Shown: positions 41,181-52,792 of the stretch, one piece after another | Position numbering within the stretch: position 1 is the first letter of the stretch | Layout of the letters: every line of letters begins with the position of its first letter | Assembly (NCBI RefSeq): GCF_025938155.1 | Contig: NZ_JAPCZG010000001.1 | Location: 538,025-602,024 of the forward strand | DNA from: Novosphingobium sp. KCTC 2891 | GTDB lineage: Bacteria > Pseudomonadota > Alphaproteobacteria > Sphingomonadales > Sphingomonadaceae | Reading direction: 5' to 3' | DNA length: 64,000 nucleotides | Made by a program: the position numbers and the translations under genes | The notes under the pieces: generated by a model | Told to the model about the DNA's origin: nothing | The model's input: only the letters and a program-made list of their open reading frames with translations | Database searches by the model: none

Positions 41181-42611
41181 ATGGATACGACCGGCAAGGA
41201 AGCGATGCTGGGGCTGCTGGCGCGCCAGCGCGATGCGTTCACCGCGGCCCGGCCCGAGCCGCTGGCCGTGCGCCACGACCGGCTGGAGCGCTGCGCGGCG
41301 CTGCTCAAGGCGCACGGCGAGGACTTTGCCCGCGCGATGAGCGCCGATTTCGGTCACCGCAGCCACGAACAGTCGATGATGACCGACGTGATGCCCTCGA
41401 TCAGCCTGATCCGCTATTCACAGAAGAAGATGAAGGCGTGGTCGAAGCCGGACAAGCGGCAGGTCAATTTTCCGCTGAACCTGCTCGGCGCCAAGGCGGA
41501 GGTCCGCTATGAGCCGAAAGGCGTGATCGGCATCGTCTCGCCGTGGAACTTCCCGGTGGGGCTGTGCATGGGGCCGCTGGCGCAGGCCTTTGCCGCGGGC
41601 AACCGCGCCATGATCAAGCCGTCCGAATTCACCGAGCGCACATCCGACCTGATGGCCGAGCTGTTTCCCAAGTTCTTCGCGGAAGAGGAAGTGGCGGTGG
41701 TGACCGGCGGGGCGGACGTGGGGCAGGCGTTCTGCGGCCTGCCGTTCGACCACCTGCTGTTCACGGGCGCGACCTCGATCGGCCGCCACGTGCTGCACGC
41801 GGCGGCGGACAACCTGGTTCCGGTGACGCTGGAACTGGGCGGCAAGTCGCCCACGATTCTGGGCCGCAGCGCCGACGTGAAGCGCAGCGCCGAACGTATC
41901 GCGCTGGGCAAGATGATGAACGCCGGGCAGATCTGCCTCGCGCCCGACTACATGCTCGTGCCCGAGGAACTCGAAGGCAAGGCGATCGACGCGGTGAAGG
42001 GTGCGGTCGCCGCCATGTATCCCACGCTGCTGGCGAACGACGACTACACCTCGGTGATCAACGCCCGCCACCGCGACCGGCTCAAGGGGCTGGTCGCCGA
42101 CGCGCTGGACAAGGGGGCCGAAGCGATCGTGGTCAATCCCGGCGACGAGGCCTTCGACACGACCAACGGCAACAAGCTGCCGCTGACGATCCTGCGCAAT
42201 GTGAACGACCAGATGAAAGTCATGCAGGAGGAAATCTTCGGCCCGGTGCTGCCGGTCATGACCTACCGCGGCATCGACGAGGCGGTCGACTACGTCAACG
42301 CGCATGACCGTCCCCTGGGACTCTACTACTTTGGCGAGGACGCGGGCGAACGCGAGCGGGTGCTGACCCGCACGATTTCGGGCGGGGTGACGGTGAACGA
42401 CGTGATCTTCCACGTTTCCGCCGATGACCTGCCGTTCGGCGGCGTCGGGCCTTCGGGCATGGGCAGCTATCACGGCGTCGAGGGTTTCCGCACCTTCAGC
42501 CACGGACGCGCAGTCTATCGCCAGCCAAAGGTCGATCTTGCCAAGCTGGCCGGACTCAAGCCGCCCTATGGTGCGGCGACGCAGCGCACGCTCAAGATGC
42601 AGCTCAAGTAG
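41181..42611 (+). CDS. Coniferyl aldehyde dehydrogenase-like enzyme
   Basis: A 476-residue NAD(P)-dependent aldehyde dehydrogenase. The catalytic Cys lies in N-A-G-Q-I-C-L-A-P-D-Y, the general-base Glu in L-E-L-G-G-K-S-P, and the S-P-W-N-F-P-V motif supports the cofactor site. The Q-I-C-x-A-P-D-Y form of the active site is typical of the CalB group, which oxidises coniferyl aldehyde in lignin-derived phenylpropanoid breakdown and of fatty aldehyde enzymes. Substrate choice cannot be settled from sequence. The gene ends before a hairpin at 42636 that may terminate it ahead of nuo. Confidence 0.82.
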   Translation: MDTTGKEAMLGLLARQRDAFTAARPEPLAVRHDRLERCAALLKAHGEDFARAMSADFGHRSHEQSMMTDVMPSISLIRYSQKKMKAWSKPDKRQVNFPLNLLGAKAEVRYEPKGVIGIVSPWNFPVGLCMGPLAQAFAAGNRAMIKPSEFTERTSDLMAELFPKFFAEEEVAVVTGGADVGQAFCGLPFDHLLFTGATSIGRHVLHAAADNLVPVTLELGGKSPTILGRSADVKRSAERIALGKMMNAGQICLAPDYMLVPEELEGKAIDAVKGAVAAMYPTLLANDDYTSVINARHRDRLKGLVADALDKGAEAIVVNPGDEAFDTTNGNKLPLTILRNVNDQMKVMQEEIFGPVLPVMTYRGIDEAVDYVNAHDRPLGLYYFGEDAGERERVLTRTISGGVTVNDVIFHVSADDLPFGGVGPSGMGSYHGVEGFRTFSHGRAVYRQPKVDLAKLAGLKPPYGAATQRTLKMQLK

Positions 42612-42635
42612 GCTGGTTTTCCGGGCTTTGCGCAG

Positions 42636-42662
42636 GGCGCCGCTGCCGAGGGGCGCGGCGCC
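42636..42662 (+). terminator. GC-rich hairpin after the aldehyde dehydrogenase gene
   Basis: GGCGCCGC (42636-42643) pairs with GCGGCGCC (42655-42662) with an 11-base loop, about 25 bases after the stop codon. There is no clear T-run (TTGTGATG follows), so this is a weak terminator at best. Confidence 0.4.
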
Positions 42663-42689
42663 TTGTGATGAGCGGAACTGGCTAAAAGG

Positions 42690-42725
42690 AGTGGGGTTTG
42701 CCCGCATATTGCGGCCCACCCCACT
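42690..42725 (+). promoter_or_regulatory. Composite stem-loop in the nuo leader
   Basis: AGTGGGGT (42690-42697) pairs with ACCCCACT (42718-42725), enclosing an inner stem CCGCA-TAT-TGCGG (42702-42714). It lies 70 to 110 bases before nuoA, in the only non-coding gap ahead of the 14-gene nuo operon, so it may be a leader or regulatory structure. No T-run follows. Confidence 0.4.
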
Positions 42726-42797
42726 TGCGCCGTAACCGGAGCGGGACTAGGGCGCGGTCCAAACACTGCCCAAACACCTGCAACGCGAGTCAGGCCC

Positions 42798-43172
42798 TTG
42801 GTAGATCTGTCACAATACCTTCCGATCCTGATCTTCCTCGGGATCGCCCTCGCGCTTTCGGCGGCCTTCGTGTTCCTGCCGATGGGCGTGGCCCGTCTGA
42901 CCGGCGCGCACAATCCGACTGCGGAAAAGCTCTCGGAGTACGAATGCGGCTTTCCCGCGTTCGAAGACCCGCGCAGCCAGTTCGACGTGCGCTTCTACCT
43001 CGTGGCGATCCTCTTCATCGTCTTCGACCTTGAAGCCGCGTTCCTGTTTCCTTGGGCGGTGAGCCTGAAGGAAACCGGCTGGACCGGTTGGGCAACGATG
43101 ATGGTCTTCCTGGGCGAACTGGTGATTGGCTTTGCCTATGCCTGGAAGAAGGGGGCTCTGGACTGGGAATGA
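42798..43172 (+). CDS. nuoA: NADH-quinone oxidoreductase subunit A
   Basis: A 124-residue membrane subunit of respiratory complex I with three transmembrane helices (about 8-30, 65-85 and 95-116). The conserved loop S-E-Y-E-C-G-F includes the cysteine near the quinone channel. The start is TTG 42798; no ATG exists near the N-terminus, and the ribosome site is weak. It opens the nuo operon and overlaps nuoB by four bases. Confidence 0.93.
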   Translation: MVDLSQYLPILIFLGIALALSAAFVFLPMGVARLTGAHNPTAEKLSEYECGFPAFEDPRSQFDVRFYLVAILFIVFDLEAAFLFPWAVSLKETGWTGWATMMVFLGELVIGFAYAWKKGALDWE

Positions 43173-43735
43173 GCAACATGACCACTTCTCCTCTCGTGAC
43201 CACCCCCGGGGCGCTTGCCGTGCCCGGCACGGTCCAGCCCGATCAGGCATTTTTCGACAGCCTCAACGCAGAGGTCAACGACAAGGGCTTCCTTGTCACC
43301 TCGACCGAGGACCTGTTCCAGTGGGCTCGTACCGGTTCGCTGTGGTGGATGACCTTCGGCCTTGCCTGCTGCGCGGTCGAGATGATCCACGTCAACATGC
43401 CGCGCTATGACATGGAGCGCTTCGGCGCCGCCCCGCGCGCGTCCCCGCGCCAGTCGGACGTGATGATCGTGGCCGGCACGCTGTGCAACAAGATGGCCCC
43501 GGCGCTGCGCAAGGTCTACGACCAGATGTCGGAGCCGAAGTACGTCATCTCGATGGGCAGCTGCGCCAATGGCGGCGGCTATTATCACTACAGCTACTCG
43601 GTGGTGCGCGGCTGCGACCGCATCGTGCCCGTGGACATCTACGTTCCGGGGTGCCCGCCGACGGCCGAGGCGCTGCTTTATGGCGTGATGCAGCTGCAGC
43701 GGAAGATCCGCCGCGCCGGCACGCTTGAGCGCTGA
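43169..43735 (+). CDS. nuoB: NADH-quinone oxidoreductase subunit B
   Basis: A 188-residue peripheral-arm subunit that carries iron-sulfur cluster N2, the last electron donor to ubiquinone. Cysteines are visible in [15 protein letters not shown] and V-P-G-C-P-P. The unusual N-terminal stretch of about 35 residues is longer than the E. coli protein and rich in Thr/Pro. ATG 43169 overlaps the nuoA stop (ATGA). It lies between nuoA and nuoC, as in most alphaproteobacteria. Confidence 0.95.
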   Translation: MSNMTTSPLVTTPGALAVPGTVQPDQAFFDSLNAEVNDKGFLVTSTEDLFQWARTGSLWWMTFGLACCAVEMIHVNMPRYDMERFGAAPRASPRQSDVMIVAGTLCNKMAPALRKVYDQMSEPKYVISMGSCANGGGYYHYSYSVVRGCDRIVPVDIYVPGCPPTAEALLYGVMQLQRKIRRAGTLER

Positions 43736-43748
43736 GGGAAGGGAAGCG

Positions 43749-44597
43749 ATGACGGTTCTCCATTCCGCCCCGCGTTATTCCTCGTTCGAGGGCGTGAAGG
43801 ACTCGCTGGTTTCGGCGCTCGGCGACCTCGTGGTGTCCTCGAAGGAGGAGCATGGCGAGATCGTGCTGACGGTCGTGCGCGGCCGCGTCGAAGACGCGCT
43901 GCGCGCGCTTCGCGACCGGCACGAGTTCCAGCAGCTGATGGACATCGCGGGTGTCGACTATCCGGACCGCGCCGAGCGGTTCGAAGTGGTCTATTGCCTG
44001 CTGTCCGTGACGCGCAACCTGCGTCTGATCGTCAAGGTTTCGACCGACGAGGCGACTCCGGTGCCGACCGTGACCACGCTGTGGCCCAACGCCGGCTGGT
44101 ACGAGCGCGAAGTCTACGACATGTACGGCGTTCTCTTCGCCGGCAATACCGATCTGCGCCGCATCCTCACCGACTATGGCTTCCAGGGGCACCCGTTCCG
44201 CAAGGACTTCCCGCTGACCGGCTATGTCGAGCTGCGTTACTCCGAGGAAGACAAGCGCGTGGTCTACGAGCCGGTCGAGCTTGCGCAGGATCTGCGCCAG
44301 TTCGACTTCATGAGCCCGTGGGAAGGTGCGGACTACGTGCTGCCGGGCGATGAGAAGGCCGTTCCGCCGCCGCCCGCGCCGGCTCCGGTCGCCACCGCGC
44401 CCGTCACCGGCGGCGCGCCCAAGGTCGATACGCCCAAGACCACCGACAAGCCGGCTGATACCGGCGCTGGCGAGAAGGCCAACGCCGATGCGGCCGCAAA
44501 GGCCCCGTCCTCGGACGGCGGTGCAGCCCCTGCCGCACCGGCCCCGACCGAAAGCCGTCCCGCCACGGATGCGCCCAGCAAGGGAGACAAGGCATGA
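43749..44597 (+). CDS. nuoC: NADH-quinone oxidoreductase subunit C, with Pro/Ala-rich tail
   Basis: A 282-residue subunit of the complex I peripheral arm. The conserved 30-kDa domain includes [10 protein letters not shown] and the family tag G-H-P-F-R-K-D-F-P. This core ends near residue 195; the remaining 85 or so residues are low-complexity Pro, Ala, Asp and Lys, ending S-K-G-D-K-A. The tail is absent from most NuoC proteins and its role is unknown. ATG 43749 follows GGGAAG; an upstream in-frame extension lies within nuoB. nuoC and nuoD are separate here, unlike the fused E. coli gene. Confidence 0.93.
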   Translation: MTVLHSAPRYSSFEGVKDSLVSALGDLVVSSKEEHGEIVLTVVRGRVEDALRALRDRHEFQQLMDIAGVDYPDRAERFEVVYCLLSVTRNLRLIVKVSTDEATPVPTVTTLWPNAGWYEREVYDMYGVLFAGNTDLRRILTDYGFQGHPFRKDFPLTGYVELRYSEEDKRVVYEPVELAQDLRQFDFMSPWEGADYVLPGDEKAVPPPPAPAPVATAPVTGGAPKVDTPKTTDKPADTGAGEKANADAAAKAPSSDGGAAPAAPAPTESRPATDAPSKGDKA

Positions 44598-45805
44598 GCT
44601 TCTCGCTCGAACAGTCGCCCACCACCGGCGACGAGGTCATCACCAACTACACGATCAACTTCGGGCCGCAGCATCCTGCCGCGCACGGCGTTCTTCGCAT
44701 GGTCATGGAGCTTGATGGCGAGATCATCGAGCGCATCGATCCGCACGTCGGCCTGCTGCATCGCGGCACCGAGAAGCTGATCGAGCACAAGACCTATCTT
44801 CAGGCGCTGCCGTACTTCGACCGCCTCGATTATTGCTCGCCGCTGGCGATGGAGCATTCCTACGTGCTCGCGGTCGAGAAGCTGCTGAACGTCGAAGTGC
44901 CGCTGCGCGCACAATACCTGCGCGTGCTGTTCGCCGAGCTGACCCGTATCTGCAACCACATGCTGAACATGGGGTCGCACGTGATGGACGTCGGCGCGAT
45001 GACGCCGAACCTGTGGCTGTTCGAGATCCGCGAGGACTGCCTCAACTTCTTCGAGCGCGCTTCGGGCGCGCGCATGCACTCCGCCTGGTTCCGCCCCGGC
45101 GGCGTCCACCAGGACGTGCCGCTCAAGCTGCTGACCGACATCGCCGACTGGCTCGACGACCGGCTTCCGCGCCTGTTCGAGGACGCGATGAGCCTTGTCA
45201 TCGACAACCGCATCTTCAAGCAGCGCAATGTCGATATCGCCATTGTCAGCAAGGAAGACGCGCTGGCCTGGGGCTTCTCCGGTCCGATGATCCGCGCCGC
45301 GGGCATTCCGTGGGACCTGCGCAAGAGCCAGCCCTACGACGTCTATGACCGCATGGAGTTCGACATTCCCGTCGGCACCAATTCGGACTGCTACGACCGG
45401 TTCATGGTGCGCGTGGAAGAAGTGCGCCAATCGGCCCGGATCATGAAGCAGTGCCTTGCCGAAATGCCCGAAGGTCCGATTGCCAGCACCGACCGCAAGG
45501 TGGTGCCGCCCAAGCGCGCCGAGATGAAGAGCTCGATGGAATCGCTGATCCATCACTTCAAGCTCTACACCGAAGGCTTCCACGTGCCGGCGGGCGAAGT
45601 CTATGTCGCCACCGAAAGCCCCAAGGGCGAATTCGGCGTCTATCTGGTCAGCGACGGCACCAACAAGCCGTACCGCTGCAAGATCCGCCCGACCGCGTTC
45701 AGCCACCTTCAGGCGATGGATTTCATGAGCAAGGGCCACATGCTGCCCGACGCGACCGCCATTCTCGGCGCGATCGACGTGGTGTTCGGGGAGTGCGACC
45801 GTTGA
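44594..45805 (+). CDS. nuoD: NADH-quinone oxidoreductase subunit D
   Basis: A 403-residue 49-kDa subunit that helps form the quinone-binding cavity beside NuoB. The N-terminus has [11 protein letters not shown], with the histidine that lies near quinone. The family tag L-H-R-G-T-E-K-L and the C-terminal stretch with D-V-V-F-G-E-C-D-R are intact. It overlaps nuoC by four bases and the following NTF2-like gene by four bases. Confidence 0.96.
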   Translation: MSFSLEQSPTTGDEVITNYTINFGPQHPAAHGVLRMVMELDGEIIERIDPHVGLLHRGTEKLIEHKTYLQALPYFDRLDYCSPLAMEHSYVLAVEKLLNVEVPLRAQYLRVLFAELTRICNHMLNMGSHVMDVGAMTPNLWLFEIREDCLNFFERASGARMHSAWFRPGGVHQDVPLKLLTDIADWLDDRLPRLFEDAMSLVIDNRIFKQRNVDIAIVSKEDALAWGFSGPMIRAAGIPWDLRKSQPYDVYDRMEFDIPVGTNSDCYDRFMVRVEEVRQSARIMKQCLAEMPEGPIASTDRKVVPPKRAEMKSSMESLIHHFKLYTEGFHVPAGEVYVATESPKGEFGVYLVSDGTNKPYRCKIRPTAFSHLQAMDFMSKGHMLPDATAILGAIDVVFGECDR

Positions 45806-46152
45806 GCAAGCTGGCAATCGCGGAGGCGATGATCGCCGCCTACAACGCGCAGGACGTGGATACCTACGTTTCCTACATGACCGACGATGCCTGCGAAGCG
45901 GGTTATCGCGGCGCGGTGGTGCGCGAAGGCAAGGAAGGCACGCGTTCGGGCCTCGCCGCCGCGTTCAAGGTCTGGCCCCAGAACAAGGCCGAGATCGTCC
46001 ATGCGCAGGAAAACGGCAACTATGTCGTGTTCCGTGAACACGTGACGCGCGGTCCTTCCACGGACGGATCGCCGCTGGTCGAACCTTTCGACGTGATCGC
46101 TGTCTATACTTTCGAGGGCGACAAGTGCGCCCGGGTGGAGTTTATCCGGTGA
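45802..46152 (+). CDS. NTF2-like (SnoaL-type) protein inserted in the nuo operon
   Basis: A 116-residue alpha+beta NTF2-fold protein similar to steroid-isomerase or SnoaL-like enzymes. The pattern [15 protein letters not shown] begins the fold and [12 protein letters not shown] ends it. Start TTG 45802 overlaps the nuoD stop (TTGA). The gene is not a complex I subunit; its position suggests co-transcription with nuo. No substrate can be assigned. It overlaps the next small gene by four bases as well. Confidence 0.72.
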   Translation: MSKLAIAEAMIAAYNAQDVDTYVSYMTDDACEAGYRGAVVREGKEGTRSGLAAAFKVWPQNKAEIVHAQENGNYVVFREHVTRGPSTDGSPLVEPFDVIAVYTFEGDKCARVEFIR

Positions 46153-46355
46153 AGCAAGACCCGACCCGCCAGCTTTCGATCCTCGCCTGCGCGACCGGGC
46201 TGCTGCTCGCCGCGGTGTGGTTCCTCGCACTCGCCAACGGGGCGGATACGCCCGACTGGATGCCGATGATGATTTCCGCCATCGGTGGTTTCGAGCTTTT
46301 CCTGTTCGGCCAGAGCCTGTGGCTCAAGCGCGCCGACCGGCAGGGTGGACGCTGA
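46149..46355 (+). CDS. Small two-helix membrane protein inserted in the nuo operon
   Basis: A 68-residue protein with two hydrophobic segments (about 9-30 and 38-58) and a basic tail (L-K-R-A-D-R-Q-G-G-R). Start GTG 46149 overlaps the stop of the NTF2-like gene. I do not recognise a family. Its place between nuoD and nuoE, with no gap before nuoE (six bases), suggests expression with complex I, but it is not one of the known subunits. Confidence 0.6.
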   Translation: MKQDPTRQLSILACATGLLLAAVWFLALANGADTPDWMPMMISAIGGFELFLFGQSLWLKRADRQGGR

Positions 46356-46361
46356 AGACAT

Positions 46362-47030
46362 ATGGCCGACCGTCATCCCGAACCCGATAGCCCCGAACTG
46401 CGCGCGCGCTGGGGCAATTTCTCCTGGACCGAGGCCAACGCGGCCAAGGCGAAGGAGATCGTTGCGCGTTATCCCGAAGGGCGTCAGCGCTCGGCGGTGA
46501 TGCCGCTGCTCGACCTTGCCCAGCGGCAGGTCGGTGCGGAAGAGAACACGCAGGGCTGGCTGCCGCTGCCGGTGATGGAATACATCGCCGCGCAGCTCGA
46601 CATGCCGATTATCCGCGTGCTCGAAGTCGCCACGTTCTACACCATGTACAACATTGCGCCGGTCGGCCGGTTCCACGTGCAGGTCTGCGGCACCACGCCG
46701 TGCATGTTGCGCGGATCGGACGAGATCATGGCCGCGTGCAAGGCAAAGGGCATGAAGAAGGGCCACACCACGCCCGACGGCCTGTTCACGCTGACCGAGG
46801 TCGAGTGCATGGGCAACTGCTCGTCGGCACCGATGGTCCAGATCAACGACGACAACTACGAGGACCTGACCGCCGAGCGTGTCACCCACATCCTCGACGA
46901 ACTGGCCGCCGGTCGCAGCCCCAAGGCGGGCACGCAGGAGCCGGGCCGTCACACGGTGGAGCCGGTCGGCGCGCTTTCGAGCCTGACCGCGATGGCGACC
47001 GAAAACCACGACTATCGAGGGGAGTGGTAA
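46362..47030 (+). CDS. nuoE: NADH-quinone oxidoreductase subunit E
   Basis: A 222-residue 24-kDa subunit of the NADH-oxidising module. The thioredoxin-like ferredoxin domain has 2Fe-2S cysteines in C-G-T-T-P-C and C-M-G-N-C (cluster N1a). The N-terminal helical bundle includes [13 protein letters not shown]-terminal extension of about 35 residues follows the ferredoxin domain. ATG 46362 sits six bases after the small membrane-protein gene; nuoF follows after one base. Confidence 0.94.
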   Translation: MADRHPEPDSPELRARWGNFSWTEANAAKAKEIVARYPEGRQRSAVMPLLDLAQRQVGAEENTQGWLPLPVMEYIAAQLDMPIIRVLEVATFYTMYNIAPVGRFHVQVCGTTPCMLRGSDEIMAACKAKGMKKGHTTPDGLFTLTEVECMGNCSSAPMVQINDDNYEDLTAERVTHILDELAAGRSPKAGTQEPGRHTVEPVGALSSLTAMATENHDYRGEW

Positions 47031-47031
47031 G

Positions 47032-48323
<1,292 letters not shown>

Positions 48324-48324
<1 letters not shown>

Positions 48325-50330
48325 TGCCCAAGGTCAAAGTAGACGGCGTCGAACTCGAAGTCCCGGCGGGCGCCACCGTCCTCCAGGCCTGCGAACTGGC
48401 CGGCAAGGAAATTCCCCGCTTCTGCTATCACGAGCGGTTGAGCATCGCCGGCAACTGCCGGATGTGCCTTGTCGAAGTGAAGCCCGGACCGCCGAAGCCG
48501 CAGGCTTCGTGCGCGCTTCCGGCCAGCGAAGGCCAGGAAATCCGCACCGACAGCGAGATGGTCAAGAAGGCGCGTGAAGGGGTGATGGAGTTCCTCCTCA
48601 TCAACCACCCGCTCGATTGCCCGATCTGTGACCAGGGCGGCGAATGCGACCTGCAGGACCAGTCAGTGGCCTATGGCCGCGGCGCCTCGCGCTACCACGA
48701 GCACAAGCGCGCGGTGACCGAGAAGTACATGGGCCCGCTCATCAAGACGACGATGACGCGCTGCATCCACTGCACCCGCTGCGTGCGCTTCTCTGAAGAA
48801 GTGGCCGGCGTGGACGAGATCGGCGCGCTTTATCGCGGCGAGGGGATGCAGATCAGCACCTATCTCGAAAAGGCGGCGAAGCACGAGCTTTCGGCCAACG
48901 TGATCGACCTTTGCCCGGTCGGCGCACTAACGTCGAAGCCCTATGCTTTCGAGGCCCGTCCGTGGGAGCTGAAGAAGACGCTGTCGATCGACGTGTCGGA
49001 CGCGCTCGGCTCGAACATCCGGCTCGACAGCCGCGGCCGCGAAGTGCTTCGCGCTCTGCCGCGCGTAAACGATGACGTGAACGAGGAATGGCTGTCCGAC
49101 CGGGGCCGCTACATGGTCGACGGGCTTACCCGCCGCCGCCTCGACAAGCCTTGGCTGCGCCGCGACGGCAAGCTCGTCGCCGCCACCTGGGCCGAAGCGT
49201 TCGATGCCGTGGCGAAGATCAACCCCGGCGCTTCGGTGGCGGTAATCGCGGGCGACCTCGTCGATTGCGAGACCATGTTCGCTGCCAAGAAGCTGGCGGG
49301 CGCGCTCGGTTCCAGCCTCCTCGAAGGCCGCCAGACCGGGCTGGCCTATGATTGCTCCAACCTCGCCGCGGTGAATTTCAATTCGACCCTGGCCGGGATC
49401 GAGGACGCCGATGCGGTCCTGATCGTCGGTTCGATGGTTCGCGACGAGGCGCCGCTGCTCAACACCCGCCTGCGCAAGGCGGTGAAGAAGGGCGCGAAGG
49501 TCTTCATCGTCGGCCCGCACTGGGACCCGACTTATCCGGCGACCTTCCTGGGTGACGATCTCGCCGTTCTGGGCAACCTGCCGGCGGATGTTGCCGACCT
49601 GTTCGGCAAGGCGCAGAAGCCCGCGATCATCGTGGGCGGCGGTGCGCTCGCCAAGGGTGCGCTGGCTCCTGCACTGGCGTTTTCGGCGCAGTTCAACCTC
49701 GTCCGCGATGGCTGGAACGGCTTCAACGTCGTCCACATGGCCGCGAGCCGCATGGGCGGGCTGATGCTCGGCTACGCGCAGAAGGGCGGCATCGCCGACC
49801 TCGTCGCGGCCAAGCCGAAGATGGTGATCTCGCTCGGCGCCGACGAAGTGGACTTCACGAAGTTCGCCGGCAGCATGATCGTCCACATCGGCCACCACGG
49901 CGACAAGGCGGCCCATGCCGCCGACGTGATCCTGCCCGCCGCCGCGTTCAGCGAGAAGGACGGCACTTACGTCAACACCGAGGGCCGGGTGCAATACGCC
50001 GAAAAGGCCGTGTTCGCGCCGGGTGACGCCCGCGAGGACTGGACGATCCTGCGCGCGATGGCCGATGCGCTGGGCGTGTCGGTCGGCTTCGACAGCTTCG
50101 AGCAGCTTCGCGCGGCCATGGTCGCGGAAGTGCCGGCGCTGGGCGTCGAGGGTCTGGCCGACTACGGCGCGCTGCCGGCGGCTCCGGCCGACGCCAAGGC
50201 GGAAGGCGTGATCGGCTACCCGATCAAGGATCGCTACCTCACCAACGCCATCGGCCGCGCCAGCCCGACGCTGCAGCGCTGCTCGGCGGAACTGCTCCAC
50301 GGTGAAACCTTCGCGGAGGCCGCGGAATGA
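48324..50330 (+). CDS. nuoG: NADH-quinone oxidoreductase subunit G
   Basis: A 668-residue 75-kDa subunit. The N-terminal ferredoxin domain binds a 2Fe-2S cluster (C-x10-C-x2-C pattern in F-C-Y-H-E-R and C-R-M-C); then come H-x3-C-x2-C and C-I-H-C-T-R-C motifs for two 4Fe-4S clusters. The rest is a molybdopterin-oxidoreductase-like domain without a cofactor. The extra N7-type cysteines of E. coli NuoG are not evident. Electrons travel from NuoE and NuoF through it to NuoI. The stop overlaps nuoH by four bases. Confidence 0.95.
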
Positions 50331-51370
50331 CCGAGTTGTTCATGAACCTTGGCCTCTCCTACGAGTGGGCCTGGGGCATCTCCACCATCGCCGGCATCCT
50401 GCTGATCGCGCTGCCGCTGATGCTCGGCGTGGCGATGATCATCTATGCCGACCGCAAGATCTGGGCGGCCATGGCGCTGCGCCGCGGCCCCAACGTGGTC
50501 GGCCCGCTCGGCCTGCTCCAGTCGTTCGCGGACGGCCTGAAGGTCTTCCTTCAGGAAACCATCATCCCGTCGGCCGCGAACAAGGGCCTGTTCCTGATCG
50601 CGCCGATCATCACTTTCACCGTAGCGCTGATGGCCTGGGCGGTGATCCCGTTCAATTCGGGCGCGGTGCTGGCCAACATCAACGTCGGCCTGCTCTATGT
50701 CCTCGCGATTTCGTCGCTGGGCGTTTACGGCGTGGTGATCGCAGGTTGGTCGTCGAACTCGAAGTATCCGTTCTTCTCGGCGATGCGCGCTTCGGCACAG
50801 ATGATCAGCTACGAAGTCTCGATCGGCTTCATCCTGATCTGCGTGGTGCTGTGGGCCGGCTCGTTCAATATGAACGAGATCGTCAAGGCGCAGAAGGATC
50901 ATGTCTGGATCATCAACGGCTTCGTCGCGAACCCGCTGCTGTTCCCGATGTGGGTGATGTTCCTCATTTCGGGCATGGCCGAAACCGCACGCGCGCCGTT
51001 CGACCTGACCGAGGCGGAATCGGAACTCGTCGCGGGCTACCAGACCGAATATTCGTCGATGAGCTTCGCGCTCTACTGGCTGGGCGAATATGCCAACGTC
51101 CTGCTGATGTGTGCGCTCAACGCCACGCTGTTCTGGGGCGGATGGCTGCCGCCGCTCGACATTCCGGTGCTTTACCTCGTGCCGGGCTTCGTTTGGCTGC
51201 TGCTCAAGATCCTGTTCTTCTTCTTCGTGTTCAGCTGGGTGAAGGCGACGGTCCCGCGCTATCGCTATGACCAGCTGATGCGCCTGGGCTGGAAGATTTT
51301 CCTCCCTGTCTCGCTGCTGTTCGTCTTCCTGATCAGCGGTTACCTCATGGCTACCGGACACTTCGCATGA
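50327..51370 (+). CDS. nuoH: NADH-quinone oxidoreductase subunit H
   Basis: A 347-residue polytopic subunit with about eight membrane helices, which together with NuoB and NuoD builds the quinone chamber. Conserved segments include [17 protein letters not shown], and the acidic loop [17 protein letters not shown] 50327 overlaps the nuoG stop and its end overlaps nuoI. Confidence 0.96.
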   Translation: MTELFMNLGLSYEWAWGISTIAGILLIALPLMLGVAMIIYADRKIWAAMALRRGPNVVGPLGLLQSFADGLKVFLQETIIPSAANKGLFLIAPIITFTVALMAWAVIPFNSGAVLANINVGLLYVLAISSLGVYGVVIAGWSSNSKYPFFSAMRASAQMISYEVSIGFILICVVLWAGSFNMNEIVKAQKDHVWIINGFVANPLLFPMWVMFLISGMAETARAPFDLTEAESELVAGYQTEYSSMSFALYWLGEYANVLLMCALNATLFWGGWLPPLDIPVLYLVPGFVWLLLKILFFFFVFSWVKATVPRYRYDQLMRLGWKIFLPVSLLFVFLISGYLMATGHFA

Positions 51371-51852
51371 CCGTCGGACAGCTCATCAGGAGCTTTACGC
51401 TCTGGGAGTTCGTGAAGGCGCATTGGTTGACCTTGAAGTATTTCTTCAAGCCCAAGGCGACGATCAACTACCCGTTCGAAAAGAACCCGCTTTCGCCCCG
51501 CTTCCGCGGCGAGCATGCCCTGCGCCGTTATCCCAACGGCGAGGAACGGTGCATCGCGTGCAAGCTGTGCGAGGCGGTCTGCCCGGCGCAGGCCATCACC
51601 ATCGAAGCCGAACCGCGTGAGGACGGCAGCCGCCGCACCACGCGCTACGATATCGACATGACCAAGTGCATCTTCTGCGGCTTTTGCCAGGAAGCCTGCC
51701 CGGTCGATGCCGTCGTCGAAGGGCCGAACTTCGAATACGCGACCGAAACGCGCGAAGAGCTGCTCTACGACAAGGCCAAGTTGCTTGCGAACGGGGACAA
51801 GTGGGAGCGCGCGATCGCTGCCAATCTTGAAGCCGATGCGCCGTATCGCTAG
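51367..51852 (+). CDS. nuoI: NADH-quinone oxidoreductase subunit I
   Basis: A 161-residue 23-kDa ferredoxin-like subunit that holds two 4Fe-4S clusters (N6a and N6b). The motifs are [12 protein letters not shown] and [12 protein letters not shown]. An N-terminal amphipathic helix attaches it to the membrane arm. It passes electrons from NuoG to NuoB. It overlaps nuoH by four bases and is 12 bases before nuoJ. Confidence 0.96.
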   Translation: MTVGQLIRSFTLWEFVKAHWLTLKYFFKPKATINYPFEKNPLSPRFRGEHALRRYPNGEERCIACKLCEAVCPAQAITIEAEPREDGSRRTTRYDIDMTKCIFCGFCQEACPVDAVVEGPNFEYATETREELLYDKAKLLANGDKWERAIAANLEADAPYR

Positions 51853-51864
51853 GGGGCCGCGCTC

Positions 51865-52482
51865 ATGATCCAGGCCTTTGCCTTCTACCTTTTCGCGACG
51901 CTGATGATCGCCTCTGGTGCGATCACCATCCTCGCCCGCAATCCGGTGCATTCGGTGCTCTGGCTGATCCTCGCGTTCTTCAACGCCGCGGGCCTGATGG
52001 TCCTGTGCGGGGCTGAATTCATCGCGATGCTGCTGATCATCGTCTATGTCGGTGCGGTCGCCGTGCTGTTTTTGTTCGTGGTCATGATGCTCGACATCGA
52101 CTTTGCCGAACTGCGCGCGGGCTTCATCAACAATTTCCCGCTGGGCTTCGTGCTGGCGGTGGTTCTGCTGTCCGAACTGGTGCTGGGTGTTGGCGCCTAC
52201 CGCGCCGGTGCTCTGAAGCTGGGCACGGCGGACGGCACAGCCGCACCGTCTCAGGCCATCAGCAACACCGAGGCGATCGGTGCGCTGCTCTACACGCGCT
52301 ACCTGTTCCTGTTCGAGGCAGCGGGCATCATCCTGCTGGTCGCAATGATCGGCGCGATCGTGCTGACGCATCGCCAGCGTAGCGGCGTGCGGGGCCAGAA
52401 CATCGCCAAGCAGGTCGCGCGTCGCCCTGAAGACGCGACGTTCAACGTGCAGCCGGAAGTGGGCAAGGGGGTCCAGCTCTGA
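51865..52482 (+). CDS. nuoJ: NADH-quinone oxidoreductase subunit J
   Basis: A 205-residue membrane-arm subunit with five transmembrane helices. The third helix has the conserved [13 protein letters not shown] pattern, which undergoes the pi-bulge change in complex I turnover. A C-terminal cytoplasmic tail of about 35 residues follows the last helix. The stop overlaps nuoK by one base. Confidence 0.94.
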   Translation: MIQAFAFYLFATLMIASGAITILARNPVHSVLWLILAFFNAAGLMVLCGAEFIAMLLIIVYVGAVAVLFLFVVMMLDIDFAELRAGFINNFPLGFVLAVVLLSELVLGVGAYRAGALKLGTADGTAAPSQAISNTEAIGALLYTRYLFLFEAAGIILLVAMIGAIVLTHRQRSGVRGQNIAKQVARRPEDATFNVQPEVGKGVQL

Positions 52483-52787
52483 TGATCGGCATCGAACACT
52501 ACGTCGTCGTCAGCTCGATCCTGTTCGTGCTCGGCGTGCTCGGCATCTTCCTCAACCGCAAGAACGTCATCATCATCCTGATGGCGATCGAGCTGATCCT
52601 CCTGTCGGTGAACCTCAACCTGGTCGCCTTCAGCGCCTACCTCCATGACCTTGTCGGCCAGATCTTCGCGATGTTCGTGCTGACCGTGGCGGCGGGCGAG
52701 GCGGCGATCGGCCTTGCGATCCTCGTCATCTACTTCCGTGGCCGCGGCACCATCGCCGTGGACGACGTCAACCGGATGAAAGGCTGA
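52482..52787 (+). CDS. nuoK: NADH-quinone oxidoreductase subunit K
   Basis: A 101-residue three-helix subunit of the proton-pumping arm. Two membrane glutamates used for proton transfer are visible in M-A-I-E-L-I-L-L and [11 protein letters not shown] 52482 overlaps the nuoJ stop, and nuoL starts five bases after it ends. Confidence 0.95.
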   Translation: MIGIEHYVVVSSILFVLGVLGIFLNRKNVIIILMAIELILLSVNLNLVAFSAYLHDLVGQIFAMFVLTVAAGEAAIGLAILVIYFRGRGTIAVDDVNRMKG

Positions 52788-52792
52788 AACTC

